A stretch of 13,853 nt of DNA from Planctomycetia bacterium (lineage in GTDB: Bacteria > Planctomycetota > Planctomycetia > Pirellulales > UBA1268), in contig RGVT01000035.1 of NCBI GenBank assembly GCA_010027105.1, positions 1 through 13,853 of the forward strand, read 5' to 3'. Position 1 is the stretch's first letter, and every line of letters starts with the position of its first letter. This document shows positions 1 through 6,739 of this stretch, in pieces. The notes beneath the pieces were generated by a model. That model was not told the origin of the DNA. It made no database searches and was given only the letters and a program-made list of their open reading frames with translations. A program made the translations under genes and the position numbers.

Positions 1-93
1 GAACCGGGCGAGCGCCAACGCCCCGTCGCCCAGCGGCGTGTTCACGGACACGCCCTGCACGATCGATGCGGCCGTGGAGACGGGAGCTGCCAT
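1..93 (-). CDS. VgrG-like spike protein, N-terminal fragment (runs off left edge)
   Basis: A minus-strand ATG at 93-91 opens a frame of 31 codons that stays open to the edge. The peptide begins MAAPVSTAASIVQG and continues VSVNTPLGDGALALARF. The block 'V-x-TPLG-x-x-x-L-x-L-x-x-F' is what VgrG proteins carry at the start of their gp27-like domain, where a short polar leader precedes 'V-x-TPLG'. VgrG is the trimeric spike at the tip of the T6SS tube. A GAAGG ribosome site (complement of 102-106) lies 8 nt upstream, and a good promoter lies at 146-174, both supporting this start. It is divergent from the DUF4280 genes, a usual arrangement for VgrG and PAAR-type genes. The family call rests on a short stretch, so another secretion-associated family is possible. 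It would be the second vgrG of the window. Confidence 0.6.
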   Translation of the reverse strand, partial: MAAPVSTAASIVQGVSVNTPLGDGALALARF

Positions 94-101
94 CGCCGAG
101 G

Positions 102-106
102 CCTTC
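102..106 (-). promoter_or_regulatory. Ribosome binding site of the edge VgrG-like gene
   Basis: The minus strand reads GAAGG here, 8 nt before the ATG at 93-91. It supports translation from that codon, in a frame too short and too near the edge to be called by length alone. Confidence 0.5.
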
Positions 107-145
107 GGGGGGGGTTGCTCGCGGCACGTGCCCCGAGCCTGCTGC

Positions 146-174
146 GTTATATCTGTGGCCGGGCATGGCTGCAA
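146..174 (-). promoter_or_regulatory. Sigma70-type promoter for the edge VgrG-like gene
   Basis: On the minus strand TTGCAG (174-169) and TATAAC (151-146) are separated by 17 bp. The first matches the TTGACA -35 consensus at four of six positions, the second the TATAAT -10 consensus at five of six. The expected start of transcription, near 139, leaves a leader of about 45 nt before the ATG at 93. It is one of three TTGCNN/TATANN promoters in this window. Confidence 0.55.
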
Positions 175-314
175 TCAGGCGGGAGCGGTGACAGCGAATG
201 GATGCACGCCCAGACACTTGACGGAGGCAGGCTGCCACGAAGACACTCCACGACTGCGGTAGCGTGCCATTGCGAGATGGCAGTCGTGGAACGTGTGAAC
301 CCCCGAGGAAGGAC

Positions 315-319
315 GGGAG
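315..319 (+). promoter_or_regulatory. Ribosome binding site fixing a GTG start
   Basis: GGGAG ends 5 nt before the GTG at 325, with a second purine run (AGGAAGGA, 306-313) just upstream. This, and the alignment with the downstream paralogue, favours GTG 325 over the longer in-frame openings further upstream. Confidence 0.5.
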
Positions 320-324
320 CACCG

Positions 325-705
325 GTGGCAAACGTCGTCAACCAGGGCTCGATGCTGCAGTGCTCCATGGGCGTGGCGCCCTCGAGCCTCGTCGTGGTGG
401 TGCCCACGGTGACCGCCGCGACGCCCCCGGGAGCGAACATCATGGACTGCGTGCCGATGATGAACATCATGCCGTTCGGCATGTGTCGGTCGCCGGCCAA
501 TCCGACCGTCGCCGCGGCCACGGCTGCGGCGTTGGGCGTGCTCACGCCGATGCCGTGCGTGCCCGTGACGACGCCCTGGACGCCCGGCGTGCCCACGGTG
601 CTCCTCCGCGGCCAGCCCGCCCTCTCCGCCTCGTGCAAGTGCATGTGCGCCTACGGCGGTCAGATTTCCGTGACGACGCCCGACGTCGTCGTCTCCGCCG
701 GCTAG
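325..705 (+). CDS. DUF4280 PAAR-like tip protein, copy 1
   Basis: A 126-residue protein from a GTG start. It aligns from its first residues with the next gene: MANVVNQGS here against MAGKLVNMGS there. Family landmarks of DUF4280 are clear: CSMGVAPSSL at 13-22, 'NIMD' at 38-41, 'FGMC-x3-ANP' at 51-60, 'AALGVLTPMPC' at 68-78, 'PW-x-PG-x-PTV' at 84-92, and a final 'CKCMC' (104-108) with 'GG' after it. Seven cysteines (13, 42, 54, 78, 104, 106, 108) could bind metal, as PAAR tips do. DUF4280 proteins are small PAAR-like proteins found beside VgrG and effectors, and are thought to cap the spike. The stop lies 6 nt before the next start, so the pair is co-transcribed. The partner effector is not obvious; the Nif11-like genes downstream are the nearest candidates. 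Confidence 0.85.
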   Translation: MANVVNQGSMLQCSMGVAPSSLVVVVPTVTAATPPGANIMDCVPMMNIMPFGMCRSPANPTVAAATAAALGVLTPMPCVPVTTPWTPGVPTVLLRGQPALSASCKCMCAYGGQISVTTPDVVVSAG

Positions 706-711
706 AGACAC

Positions 712-1095
712 ATGGCCGGCAAACTCGTCAACATGGGGTCGACGCTCACCTGCTCGAAGGGCACGGCGCCCTCGAGCCTGCTCGTGACCCTGCCCACGGT
801 CACGGCCGAATCCCCACCGGCGGCCACGATCATGGACTTCGCCCCGATGGAAAACATCCCGTCGTTCGGGATGTGCATGTCGCAGGCGAATCCGGAGGTC
901 GCCTCGGCCACCGCCGCCTCCATGGGCGTGCTCACGCCGATGCCGTGCGTGCCGGTCACGACGCCCTGGTCCCCGGGCATGCCCACCGTCACGATCGCCG
1001 GCCAGCCGGCCCTCGACGACTCGAGCAAGTGCATGTGCGCCTGGGGCGGCGAGATCACGGTGAAGACGTCCGACGCGAGCGTCGAACTGGGCTGA
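712..1095 (+). CDS. DUF4280 PAAR-like tip protein, copy 2
   Basis: A 127-residue paralogue of the preceding gene. Shared blocks are 'CSKGTAPSSLLV' (14-25), 'ATIMDFAPMENI' (38-49), 'FGMCMSQANP' (52-61), 'GVLTPMPCVPVTTPW' (72-86), 'GQPAL' (97-101) and 'KCMCAWGG' (106-113). The last block is closer to the usual DUF4280 ending than the first copy's. It keeps five of the seven cysteines (14, 55, 79, 107, 109), having lost those equivalent to C42 and C104. Long stretches of near-identical DNA in the two middles (about 534-580 and 923-973) point to tandem duplication. The upstream ribosome site is weak (GAGACA), suggesting coupling to the first copy. Inferred role: an alternative tip for the VgrG spike, or one half of a paired tip. 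Confidence 0.85.
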   Translation: MAGKLVNMGSTLTCSKGTAPSSLLVTLPTVTAESPPAATIMDFAPMENIPSFGMCMSQANPEVASATAASMGVLTPMPCVPVTTPWSPGMPTVTIAGQPALDDSSKCMCAWGGEITVKTSDASVELG

Positions 1096-1243
1096 GCGAG
1101 CGGATGTCGGCTCGACGGCCCGTGCCGACCACACACGAATCTTGTTTTTCTGCCGAACCTCGGGGCCTTATCATGCCGCGGTCTGCCGGAACTGACTCGC
1201 CCCCATTGATTGGAAACCCTGCCACAAGACAACGCCACACGAC

Positions 1244-1250
1244 AAGGAGA
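1244..1250 (+). promoter_or_regulatory. Ribosome binding site fixing the first Nif11-like start
   Basis: AAGGAGA ends 7 nt before the ATG at 1258. This excludes the in-frame ATG at 1210, which would put this site inside the coding region and lacks one of its own. Confidence 0.7.
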
Positions 1251-1257
1251 CACGCTG

Positions 1258-1626
1258 ATGCCGTCCGCAGCCTCGTTCGCAGCCACCTTGAATTCCGAGT
1301 CCGCCGCTCCTCCGGCCGCCACTGCAGTCGGTGTCGATCAGGCGATGCGGTTCGTGGAGTTTCTCGCGACCCACCCGACCCTGCGTCGGGAACTCGTGAA
1401 CACGCGGTTTACGAGCCGCCGGCAGGCCGCCGCACACGTCGCCGCCAAGGCCCGGCAGTTCGGATATGCGTTCACGGTGGGGGACTACAAGGCGGTCGTC
1501 CGCGACGTGATGCGTGCGAGCCGGTCGACACTCGCCGAGAAGGCTCTGCTGCTCGCGCGGCTGGGAGCTCCGACGGTCACGTACCTGAGCGTGCCGCATC
1601 GACCGGAACCCGCGCCCGCGTCTTGA
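1258..1626 (+). CDS. Nif11-like small protein, copy 1
   Basis: A 122-residue soluble protein with no cysteine. After a low-complexity Ala/Ser/Pro leader (1-24), residues 25-88 resemble the Nif11 leader domain: 'FVEFLATHPTLRREL' (32-46), a helix rich in Ala, then 'FGYAFTVGDY' (68-77), the counterpart of the 'aGy-x-fs-x-x-el' ending of that domain. The tail (89-122) has 'ALLLARLGAP' and a Pro-rich end. In cyanobacteria and other bacteria Nif11-type leaders guide RiPP precursors, but no Gly-Gly cleavage site or Cys/Ser/Thr-rich core is visible. It follows the DUF4280 pair by 162 bp, possibly on the same transcript. The Nif11 call is by eye; DNA-binding or effector roles cannot be excluded. The function is unknown, and cargo delivered by the neighbouring tips is a guess from context. 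Confidence 0.6.
   Translation: MPSAASFAATLNSESAAPPAATAVGVDQAMRFVEFLATHPTLRRELVNTRFTSRRQAAAHVAAKARQFGYAFTVGDYKAVVRDVMRASRSTLAEKALLLARLGAPTVTYLSVPHRPEPAPAS
1462..1488 (+). repeat. 27-bp direct repeat, copy A (inside first Nif11-like gene)
   Basis: Identical over 27 bp to 1891-1917 in the second gene. It encodes the GYAFTVGDY core of both proteins and is in the same frame in each, so it is homology within a duplicated gene and not a separate element. Confidence 0.9.
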
Positions 1627-1686
1627 CGATCCGACACTTCGTCAGGTCATATGGGCATTGCGGAATAACAACCAGGAGACCCGTCG

Positions 1687-2070
1687 ATGCCACCCGGATC
1701 ATCGTCCGCAGACAACTTCTCATTCGCTCCTCTCGGACCACTGGAAGCCACGCCCGTCGGGGCACACAGTGTGAAAAAATTCGTCGAGTTTCTCGCCGGC
1801 CATCCCGTCCTTCGTCACCACCTGGTGACGAGCGGGTTTCCGAGCCGGGAGCAGGCCGCCGGGTATGTCGTCGCCGAAGCCCAGCGTTATGGATATGCGT
1901 TCACGGTGGGGGACTACGAGCAGGTCGTCGCGGACGTCCTGCTCGAATCCAAGACGTTGTCCGACGAGGCGATGATGCTCGATCGTCTCGGAGCCCCGAG
2001 CGCCGTGTATGTGCCGGGGATCGGTCGGGCGACACCGCAGATCCGTTCTGCGGAATGGTTCCCTGAGTAG
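1687..2070 (+). CDS. Nif11-like small protein, copy 2
   Basis: A 127-residue paralogue of the preceding gene, 60 bp downstream. Conserved blocks are 'KFVEFLAGHPVLR' (31-43), 'SREQAA' (53-58), 'YGYAFTVGDY' (68-77), 'VVADVL' (80-85) and 'LDRLGAP' (98-104). The leader (1-25) and the tail after 105 ('VYVPGIGRATPQIR', ending WFPE) have diverged. There is no cysteine, no Gly-Gly cleavage motif, no signal peptide and no membrane segment. AGGAGA (1674-1679) ends 7 nt before the ATG. A 27-bp stretch identical to copy 1 (1891-1917 against 1462-1488) shows recent duplication or conversion in the most conserved part. Variable ends around a fixed middle would fit a leader with different cores, or a binding domain with different partners. 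The function is unknown. Confidence 0.6.
   Translation: MPPGSSSADNFSFAPLGPLEATPVGAHSVKKFVEFLAGHPVLRHHLVTSGFPSREQAAGYVVAEAQRYGYAFTVGDYEQVVADVLLESKTLSDEAMMLDRLGAPSAVYVPGIGRATPQIRSAEWFPE
1891..1917 (+). repeat. 27-bp direct repeat, copy B (inside second Nif11-like gene)
   Basis: The partner of 1462-1488. Identity stops abruptly at both ends (c/t before, a/g after), while the surrounding paralogous sequence is clearly more diverged. Confidence 0.9.
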
Positions 2071-2088
2071 TCTCGTCGCCGCCGGGGA

Positions 2089-2119
2089 GCGGTCGAGCGA
2101 CACCTCGGATCGAGACCGC
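2089..2119. terminator. Weak bulged hairpin between convergent genes
   Basis: GCGGT-CGAG (2089-2097) can pair with CTCG (2104-2107) and ACCGC (2115-2119) around a 6-nt loop and a 7-nt bulge. It lies in the 98 bp between the stops of the second Nif11-like gene and the convergent pentapeptide gene. There is no T-tract, so a role as terminator is only suggested by position. Confidence 0.2.
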
Positions 2120-2168
2120 AGCGTCGCGGGGCCGCCGCGTGGTGCCGGTGTGGGGCGACCGCAGGACG

Positions 2169-4214
2169 TCAGTCCGGGATCTGCCACTCCTCGGCGGCCA
2201 GCCGCACGGCATCGGTGTCGATCGCGCCGGTGACCTCGGCGTCGGCCCAGTCGGCCGCCTCGTCCCTGACGGCGTGGAGTTTGGCGTGCGTGAGCACGGC
2301 CGCGGCGAACGTCGACCGCGACACGTCGGCGTGCGAGAGGTCGGCCCGCGCGAGGTCGGCCGACTGAAACGACACGTCCACGGCCACCGCCCGCTGCCAA
2401 TTCGACTGCGTCGCCACCGCCCCGGTGAGGTCGGCGCCGGTGAGGTTCGCCTCGGCGAACACGGCGAAGGGCAGCGTCGCCCGGGCGAGCTTCGCCGCGG
2501 CGAGGTGGGCGGCGGTGAAGTTCACGTGGGCCCCGGTGCAGCCCGAGAGCACCGCGCCGGCCATTTTCGCCCCGCGGAAGCTGCACCGCTCGATCACCGC
2601 CCCGCGGAGATCGGAGTTCGTGAGGTCGGCCCCGGCGAACGAGCAGTCGCTGAACCGCAGGTTTTCGAGCTTCATCTCCGCGAGGTTCGCGCCGTCGAAG
2701 CTGGCATGCGTGAAGACCGCGCCCGCGAGCGAGAGCGAACGCAGATCACGGCCTGCGAAGTTCGTCCACTGGACGTCGGCGCCCGAGAGATCGCAGCGGG
2801 CGAGATCCGACCCGGCGAAATCCACGCGGAAGAGCAGGGCCCCGGCGAACGAGCCGGCGGCAAGATCGCAGTCGCGAAACGTGGTGCGGGTATGACTCGT
2901 CTCGGCGAGCGACGCGCCGCCCAGCCGGCACCGCTCGAACGTGCTGTCAAGAAACACGCCCTCGTCGAAGGCCGTGCCGGTGAGGTCGCAGTCGTGATAC
3001 TCCTCCTCGCCGAACGAACGGCCGCGGAAATCGTGGCCGGCGAACGTGGCTCCTCGCCAGGAATTCTTCAGCCGCGTGGTGGCATGGAAAGGGTCGCCCG
3101 TGAAGACGGCGTCGGCGAGGCTCGCGCCCGAGAGGTCGGCCGCACCCAGCAACGCATCGGTGAGATCGGCCCCCCGGAAATCCGCCATCCGCGCATCGGC
3201 GCCGTCGAGCACCGCCCCGCGGAGCACACACCCGGCGAGCACGGCGCGCTGGAGCACGGTTCGTGCGAGGTCGGCGCCGGCGGCGGCCGTGCCCGCGAGG
3301 CTCGCCTCCGTGAAGTCGGCCTCCGCGCACCGGGCTCCGGTGAGATCGGCGCGGCTGAAGTCGGTGGCTGCGAAGCTGCGGCCCGTGAGATCCACGCCGG
3401 CGAGCGCGCTCCGTGAAAAATCGGTGCCGCCGCACGATGCGGGCAGGGCCGCGGCCGGGGAGAACCTGCATTCCCGAAACGCCGCCCGCTCGAGGGTCGC
3501 GGCCGCGAGTGCGGCGTCGCCGAGGTCGCACGTCGTCCAACCCGAGTCGCGGATGGTCCCCGCGACGGTGAGCCCCGGTGTCCTGCACCGGCGGAACTGG
3601 CAGCCGTCGAGCGTCGCCGCCTCCGTGAATCGCAGCCCGGCCCCCGAACAGTCGCCGAAGTCGCACCCGACGAGCGCCGTCGCCGCGACGACCGTGGCGT
3701 CGAGATTCATGTCGAGGAGCGACGTGTCGGACCACGTGCCTCCCTCGAGACGCGCCCGCGCACACTGCCCGTCGACGAGGAGGCTGTGCGCGAGCGAGAC
3801 GTCCGTAAACGTCGCCTCGTCGAGGCCGCATCCGACGAACCGGGCACGATCGAGCGCGACCAGCCGCCAGGCCGAGCCGCCCAGACCGCTTTCCGCGAAG
3901 ACCACGTCGTGCAGCCGGCCGCCGGTGAACACCGCCTTCGCGAGGTCGCATTTCGTGAGGCCCACGACGCGCCACTCCGCCGCCTCGAACAGGACGCCCG
4001 CGAGCGGCACCTCGACGAGCATCACCTCCTCGAGCGTCGCGCCCGCGAACCGTCGTCCGGCCGGGGACGGGATGGCGTCCCGGCCGCCGGGCTCCCGTCC
4101 CGCCACCACCATCGCCCGGCGGACCGGCTCACCCGCCGCGAGCCGGCGGAAGAACTCCGCCACCGTCAGCGGCTCCCACGTCTCCGCGTCGGCGGGCAGC
4201 CCGGGAATGTTCAT
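2169..4214 (-). CDS. Large pentapeptide-repeat protein
   Basis: A 681-residue protein made almost wholly of pentapeptide repeats (A/C-[D/N/F]-[L/F]-x-x), from about residue 55 to about 640, such as 'ADLTDALLGAADLSGASL' and 'ANLTGADLTGA'. Such repeats fold into a right-handed quadrilateral beta-helix. Residues 1-50 (start MNIPGLPADAETWEPLTVAEF) are a non-repeat cap, and the tail 'AVRLAAEEWQIPD' is non-repeat too. Many repeats carry Cys or Phe at the inward position ('RFVGCGL', 'TFRDCDL'). It follows the DUF2169-pentapeptide gene by 59 bp on the same strand and is last in the operon. Pairs like this accompany DUF4150 tips and VgrG in several phyla, where they are thought to help load effectors. 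The start lacks a strong ribosome site (only GACGAG nearby), and a terminator-like dyad lies just upstream, so its expression may be reduced. Confidence 0.85.
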   Translation of the reverse strand: MNIPGLPADAETWEPLTVAEFFRRLAAGEPVRRAMVVAGREPGGRDAIPSPAGRRFAGATLEEVMLVEVPLAGVLFEAAEWRVVGLTKCDLAKAVFTGGRLHDVVFAESGLGGSAWRLVALDRARFVGCGLDEATFTDVSLAHSLLVDGQCARARLEGGTWSDTSLLDMNLDATVVAATALVGCDFGDCSGAGLRFTEAATLDGCQFRRCRTPGLTVAGTIRDSGWTTCDLGDAALAAATLERAAFRECRFSPAAALPASCGGTDFSRSALAGVDLTGRSFAATDFSRADLTGARCAEADFTEASLAGTAAAGADLARTVLQRAVLAGCVLRGAVLDGADARMADFRGADLTDALLGAADLSGASLADAVFTGDPFHATTRLKNSWRGATFAGHDFRGRSFGEEEYHDCDLTGTAFDEGVFLDSTFERCRLGGASLAETSHTRTTFRDCDLAAGSFAGALLFRVDFAGSDLARCDLSGADVQWTNFAGRDLRSLSLAGAVFTHASFDGANLAEMKLENLRFSDCSFAGADLTNSDLRGAVIERCSFRGAKMAGAVLSGCTGAHVNFTAAHLAAAKLARATLPFAVFAEANLTGADLTGAVATQSNWQRAVAVDVSFQSADLARADLSHADVSRSTFAAAVLTHAKLHAVRDEAADWADAEVTGAIDTDAVRLAAEEWQIPD

Positions 4215-4244
4215 GGTCTCGTCGCCCCGCGAAGGAAGAAAAAG

Positions 4245-4293
4245 AAAAGGTGACAGATCACAGATTGCCCAGATTAGGTGACTGTCACCTTTT
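4245..4293. repeat. AT-rich 12-bp inverted repeat with T-tracts (REPIN-like, terminator-like)
   Basis: The arms 4245-4256 (AAAAGGTGACAG) and 4282-4293 (CTGTCACCTTTT) are perfectly complementary around a 25-nt loop. Inside, GGTGAC recurs at 4277-4282 and, with GTCACC at 4284-4289, forms a second compact palindrome around one base. T-runs follow the hairpin on both strands, so it could end transcription either way; on the minus strand it would lie between the two pentapeptide genes. The region 4231-4300 is strikingly AT-rich against its neighbours. Two inverted short palindromes make the shape of a REPIN, the dispersed unit mobilised by RAYT transposases; that identity is inference. The right arm is translated as the C-terminal GKKVTVT of the DUF2169 protein. 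Confidence 0.7.
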
Positions 4294-6730
4294 TTCCCAC
4301 GCTATCCCAGAATCCGCAGCCGTAGGCGTTCGACCCGGCGAGGCTCGCCCCGGTCAGATCGGCCCGGTCGAAGACGGCCTCGAACAGGTTGCTCTTCGTG
4401 AGCCTCGCGTCGGCCAGGCGGGCATCCTCGAACACGGCCTCTCGCAGGTCCGAGCGATCGAACCCGGCGGCGGCGAGCGCGGCCTCGGCGAACCGCGCCC
4501 GGGGAAGTTCGCAGCGGACGAAGGTCGCGCCGTCGAGCCGCGCGGCCTCGAATACAGGCTCCGGCCCGCGGCAGCGCGTGAACGTCGCGCGGCGGAAGTC
4601 ACCCTGCCCCGCGCGAACCTTCCCGAGATCGCACTCCGTGAACGTCGTCCCGCAGGCGATCGCCTCGCCGAATGCCGTCCACTCGAGCACGGCCCTCGTA
4701 AACGTCACTCGCTCGACGTTCGCCTTCGCAAACGATGCCATGGCGAGGTGGGCGTCGCAAAACGTCGCGTCCGCGAGGTTGGCCCGCGCGAAGTCGGCAT
4801 GGTCGGCGACGCATCCGGAGAAATCGGCGGCATAGAGATCGAGCCCGGCGAGCTTCGCCGCCGTGAGCCGGCAGCCCCGCCAGTCGACGGCCGACACTCG
4901 AGCCGCGGTGACGTCGCCGTGCGAGAGATCGGCACCGGAAAGGTTCGCCCGCGAGAGATCGGCCCGCCCGAGATTCGCGCCCACGAGGCTCGCGCCGGCG
5001 AGATTGGCCGCCGCGAGGGTGGCCTCGACGAGCCTCGCTCCGGCGAGATTCGCGCCGGTGAGCGTGGCTCCCGCGAGGTTGACGCCACTCAGGTCGGCTC
5101 CCGCGAAGTCCGCGCCAGCAAGGTCGAGGCCGGAGAGATCGGCGCCGGCGAGGTCGATCGTCCGCCAGCCGCGGTGCGACGCCTCGGCAATGTCCACGGT
5201 GCCGTCTGGCAGCCGGGGTAGCACGCGGGCCGCCGCCGCGGCCTCCCGCGCCTGCTTCCGCGCCGCCTGCTCGGCCTCGCACGCGGCCAGCACCTTTTCG
5301 GCGGCCGCCTCCACCGCAGCCAGCTCGTCGAGCAGCCCGAGCTGCCAGGCGGCCGCCGAGCCCGGTCCCTGCGCGCGGGCGAGTGCTTCGATCAAGGAGC
5401 GTTGCTCCCCGAGCGACGGAGCGCGGGCGGCCGCCTGCTGCATCCGCTCTGACACGCCCGACGTCTCGAACTGCTCGGTGAGCACGGCGACCTGGGCGGT
5501 GGCCTCGTCGATCATCGATGCCAGGGCAGCCGCCCGTTCGGCAGGGCCCGGGTCGGGAGGCCGAGGTTCGCCGGCGGGCGCCGGGACCTCCGCGGTAGGC
5601 TCGCCGGCGTCTCCCGCGACGATGAAGGTCTCGATCGCCGCGGGCTGGTGGTCGAGTCGCTCCGCGGCCAGGGTCACCGACGCGATGTCCGAGAGTTTGG
5701 GCGTGGCGATCGCGGTGAGGCCGCGCCACACGAGCACGAGCTGGCCGCGCTCAGCGTCGATCCAGACGGTGTCGAGCACGAGCGGCACCTCCTCCGCCGG
5801 CAGCGTGCGAGCGCGGTCGAAGCGTCCCGGTGACGCGTCCGAAGCGGGCCGGCGCTCGACCGCCAGCCGGGGCCGGATGCCCGGCAGGAAACCCTCGAAG
5901 GCCGGGAGGTCGGGATGCAGGTGGACGAGCGCCGCCGGCTCGTCGCCCCGGAAGAACCCGTCGATCCATTGATCGCGGGGCGCGGAGAGGAAGTGCGCGT
6001 AGTCGATGTCGTCGGGCAGCCAGGGCCAGCGGGTCGCGAGCCACCGCTTGTCGTGGGTGCCGCGGAGAGCCGCCCGCCGCGGCCAGTCGGACGGCACCGC
6101 CCCGAAGCCGGCCGGGTCGCGGTGGTCGTGGTAGGTCTCCGTGCGGGCCCCGCGTCGCTCGATCCTCGGAAGTTCGCCGCCGCCGTAGCCCGTGCCGATC
6201 GGGTTCGCGGGAAGGCCGGGACCGCCCCAGGCCAGCGCGTAGGAGACCGGGGTCGGGTCGTCCGCCGCGCGCGGCCCCGTCGGGAGATGCAGCACGCGTC
6301 CGGTCCAGTGCCGCTCTCCGAATACCTCCAGACATTTTTCCGATCCGCCGACGGCGGCATGGATCATGAACCGGCCCGCGTCGCCCGCTCCCTCCCAGGC
6401 GAACGCATCGGTGGCCGCGTCGCGCGGGTAGTGTCGCGGCGGCCGTGCCATGCCGACCACGATCCACTCGCCGCGCGGCTTCCAGGGGACGAAGTCGGTC
6501 GGATAGGAGAGGCCGAGCCCGGGCGCATCGGGCCACGGCGTGTCGCCCGCGAGCGGCTCCGGGCCGTCGGCCCACGGCTCGGCCGGGCCGCCGGGCACGA
6601 GCTGGAACGTGCCCTTCACGACGAACGTGCCGGCGAGGCCCGTGACGGGCGGGCCATCGCTCCGGGCCGGATGCCGCTGCACGACCCAGCCGAGCGCGAG
6701 GCGATCACGGGCGTGGTTCCTGACGAGCAC
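4274..6730 (-). CDS. DUF2169-pentapeptide repeat fusion, putative T6SS effector-loading adaptor
   Basis: An 818-residue protein. Residues 1 to about 345 are a DUF2169 domain, with 'GTFVVKGTFQL' (34-44) and 'LSYPTDFVPWKPRGEW' (74-89) followed by 'VVGMARPP'. Residues 395-500 are Ala/Glu-rich and probably helical or coiled-coil. From about 523 to 805 run pentapeptide repeats ('IDLAGADLSGLDLAGADFAG'). DUF2169 proteins accompany DUF4150 PAAR-like tips and have been proposed as adaptors for effector delivery; here both occur in one operon. The start is a GTG, 9 nt after the upstream stop, with GAGG about 8 nt before it, so translation is probably coupled. The last seven residues (GKKVTVT) come from the AT-rich dyad and do not look like the rest, so the natural end may have been replaced. 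Confidence 0.88.
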   Translation of the reverse strand: MLVRNHARDRLALGWVVQRHPARSDGPPVTGLAGTFVVKGTFQLVPGGPAEPWADGPEPLAGDTPWPDAPGLGLSYPTDFVPWKPRGEWIVVGMARPPRHYPRDAATDAFAWEGAGDAGRFMIHAAVGGSEKCLEVFGERHWTGRVLHLPTGPRAADDPTPVSYALAWGGPGLPANPIGTGYGGGELPRIERRGARTETYHDHRDPAGFGAVPSDWPRRAALRGTHDKRWLATRWPWLPDDIDYAHFLSAPRDQWIDGFFRGDEPAALVHLHPDLPAFEGFLPGIRPRLAVERRPASDASPGRFDRARTLPAEEVPLVLDTVWIDAERGQLVLVWRGLTAIATPKLSDIASVTLAAERLDHQPAAIETFIVAGDAGEPTAEVPAPAGEPRPPDPGPAERAAALASMIDEATAQVAVLTEQFETSGVSERMQQAAARAPSLGEQRSLIEALARAQGPGSAAAWQLGLLDELAAVEAAAEKVLAACEAEQAARKQAREAAAAARVLPRLPDGTVDIAEASHRGWRTIDLAGADLSGLDLAGADFAGADLSGVNLAGATLTGANLAGARLVEATLAAANLAGASLVGANLGRADLSRANLSGADLSHGDVTAARVSAVDWRGCRLTAAKLAGLDLYAADFSGCVADHADFARANLADATFCDAHLAMASFAKANVERVTFTRAVLEWTAFGEAIACGTTFTECDLGKVRAGQGDFRRATFTRCRGPEPVFEAARLDGATFVRCELPRARFAEAALAAAGFDRSDLREAVFEDARLADARLTKSNLFEAVFDRADLTGASLAGSNAYGCGFWDSVGKKVTVT

Positions 6731-6739
6731 GCACCGACC

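Noticed and set aside
1142..1174. Possible promoter before the first Nif11-like gene (TTGTTT ... TATCAT)
   Set aside because: The spacing is 21 bp and the hexamers are weak; co-transcription with the DUF4280 genes is as likely.
264..2066. 600-codon plus-strand frame through DUF4280 and Nif11-like genes
   Set aside because: Shadow in another frame; its Arg/His-rich sequence matches nothing, whereas the four smaller genes have ribosome sites and paralogues.
2139..3416. Long plus-strand open frame across the pentapeptide gene, with repeated EVGxGE-like sequence
   Set aside because: It is the antisense reading of the periodic pentapeptide repeats; GC-rich codons with few stops in other frames create it. 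No ribosome site or family match.
4250..5221. Plus-strand open frame opposite the DUF2169-pentapeptide gene
   Set aside because: The same mirror effect of the repeat-coding strand; it begins inside the AT-rich dyad.
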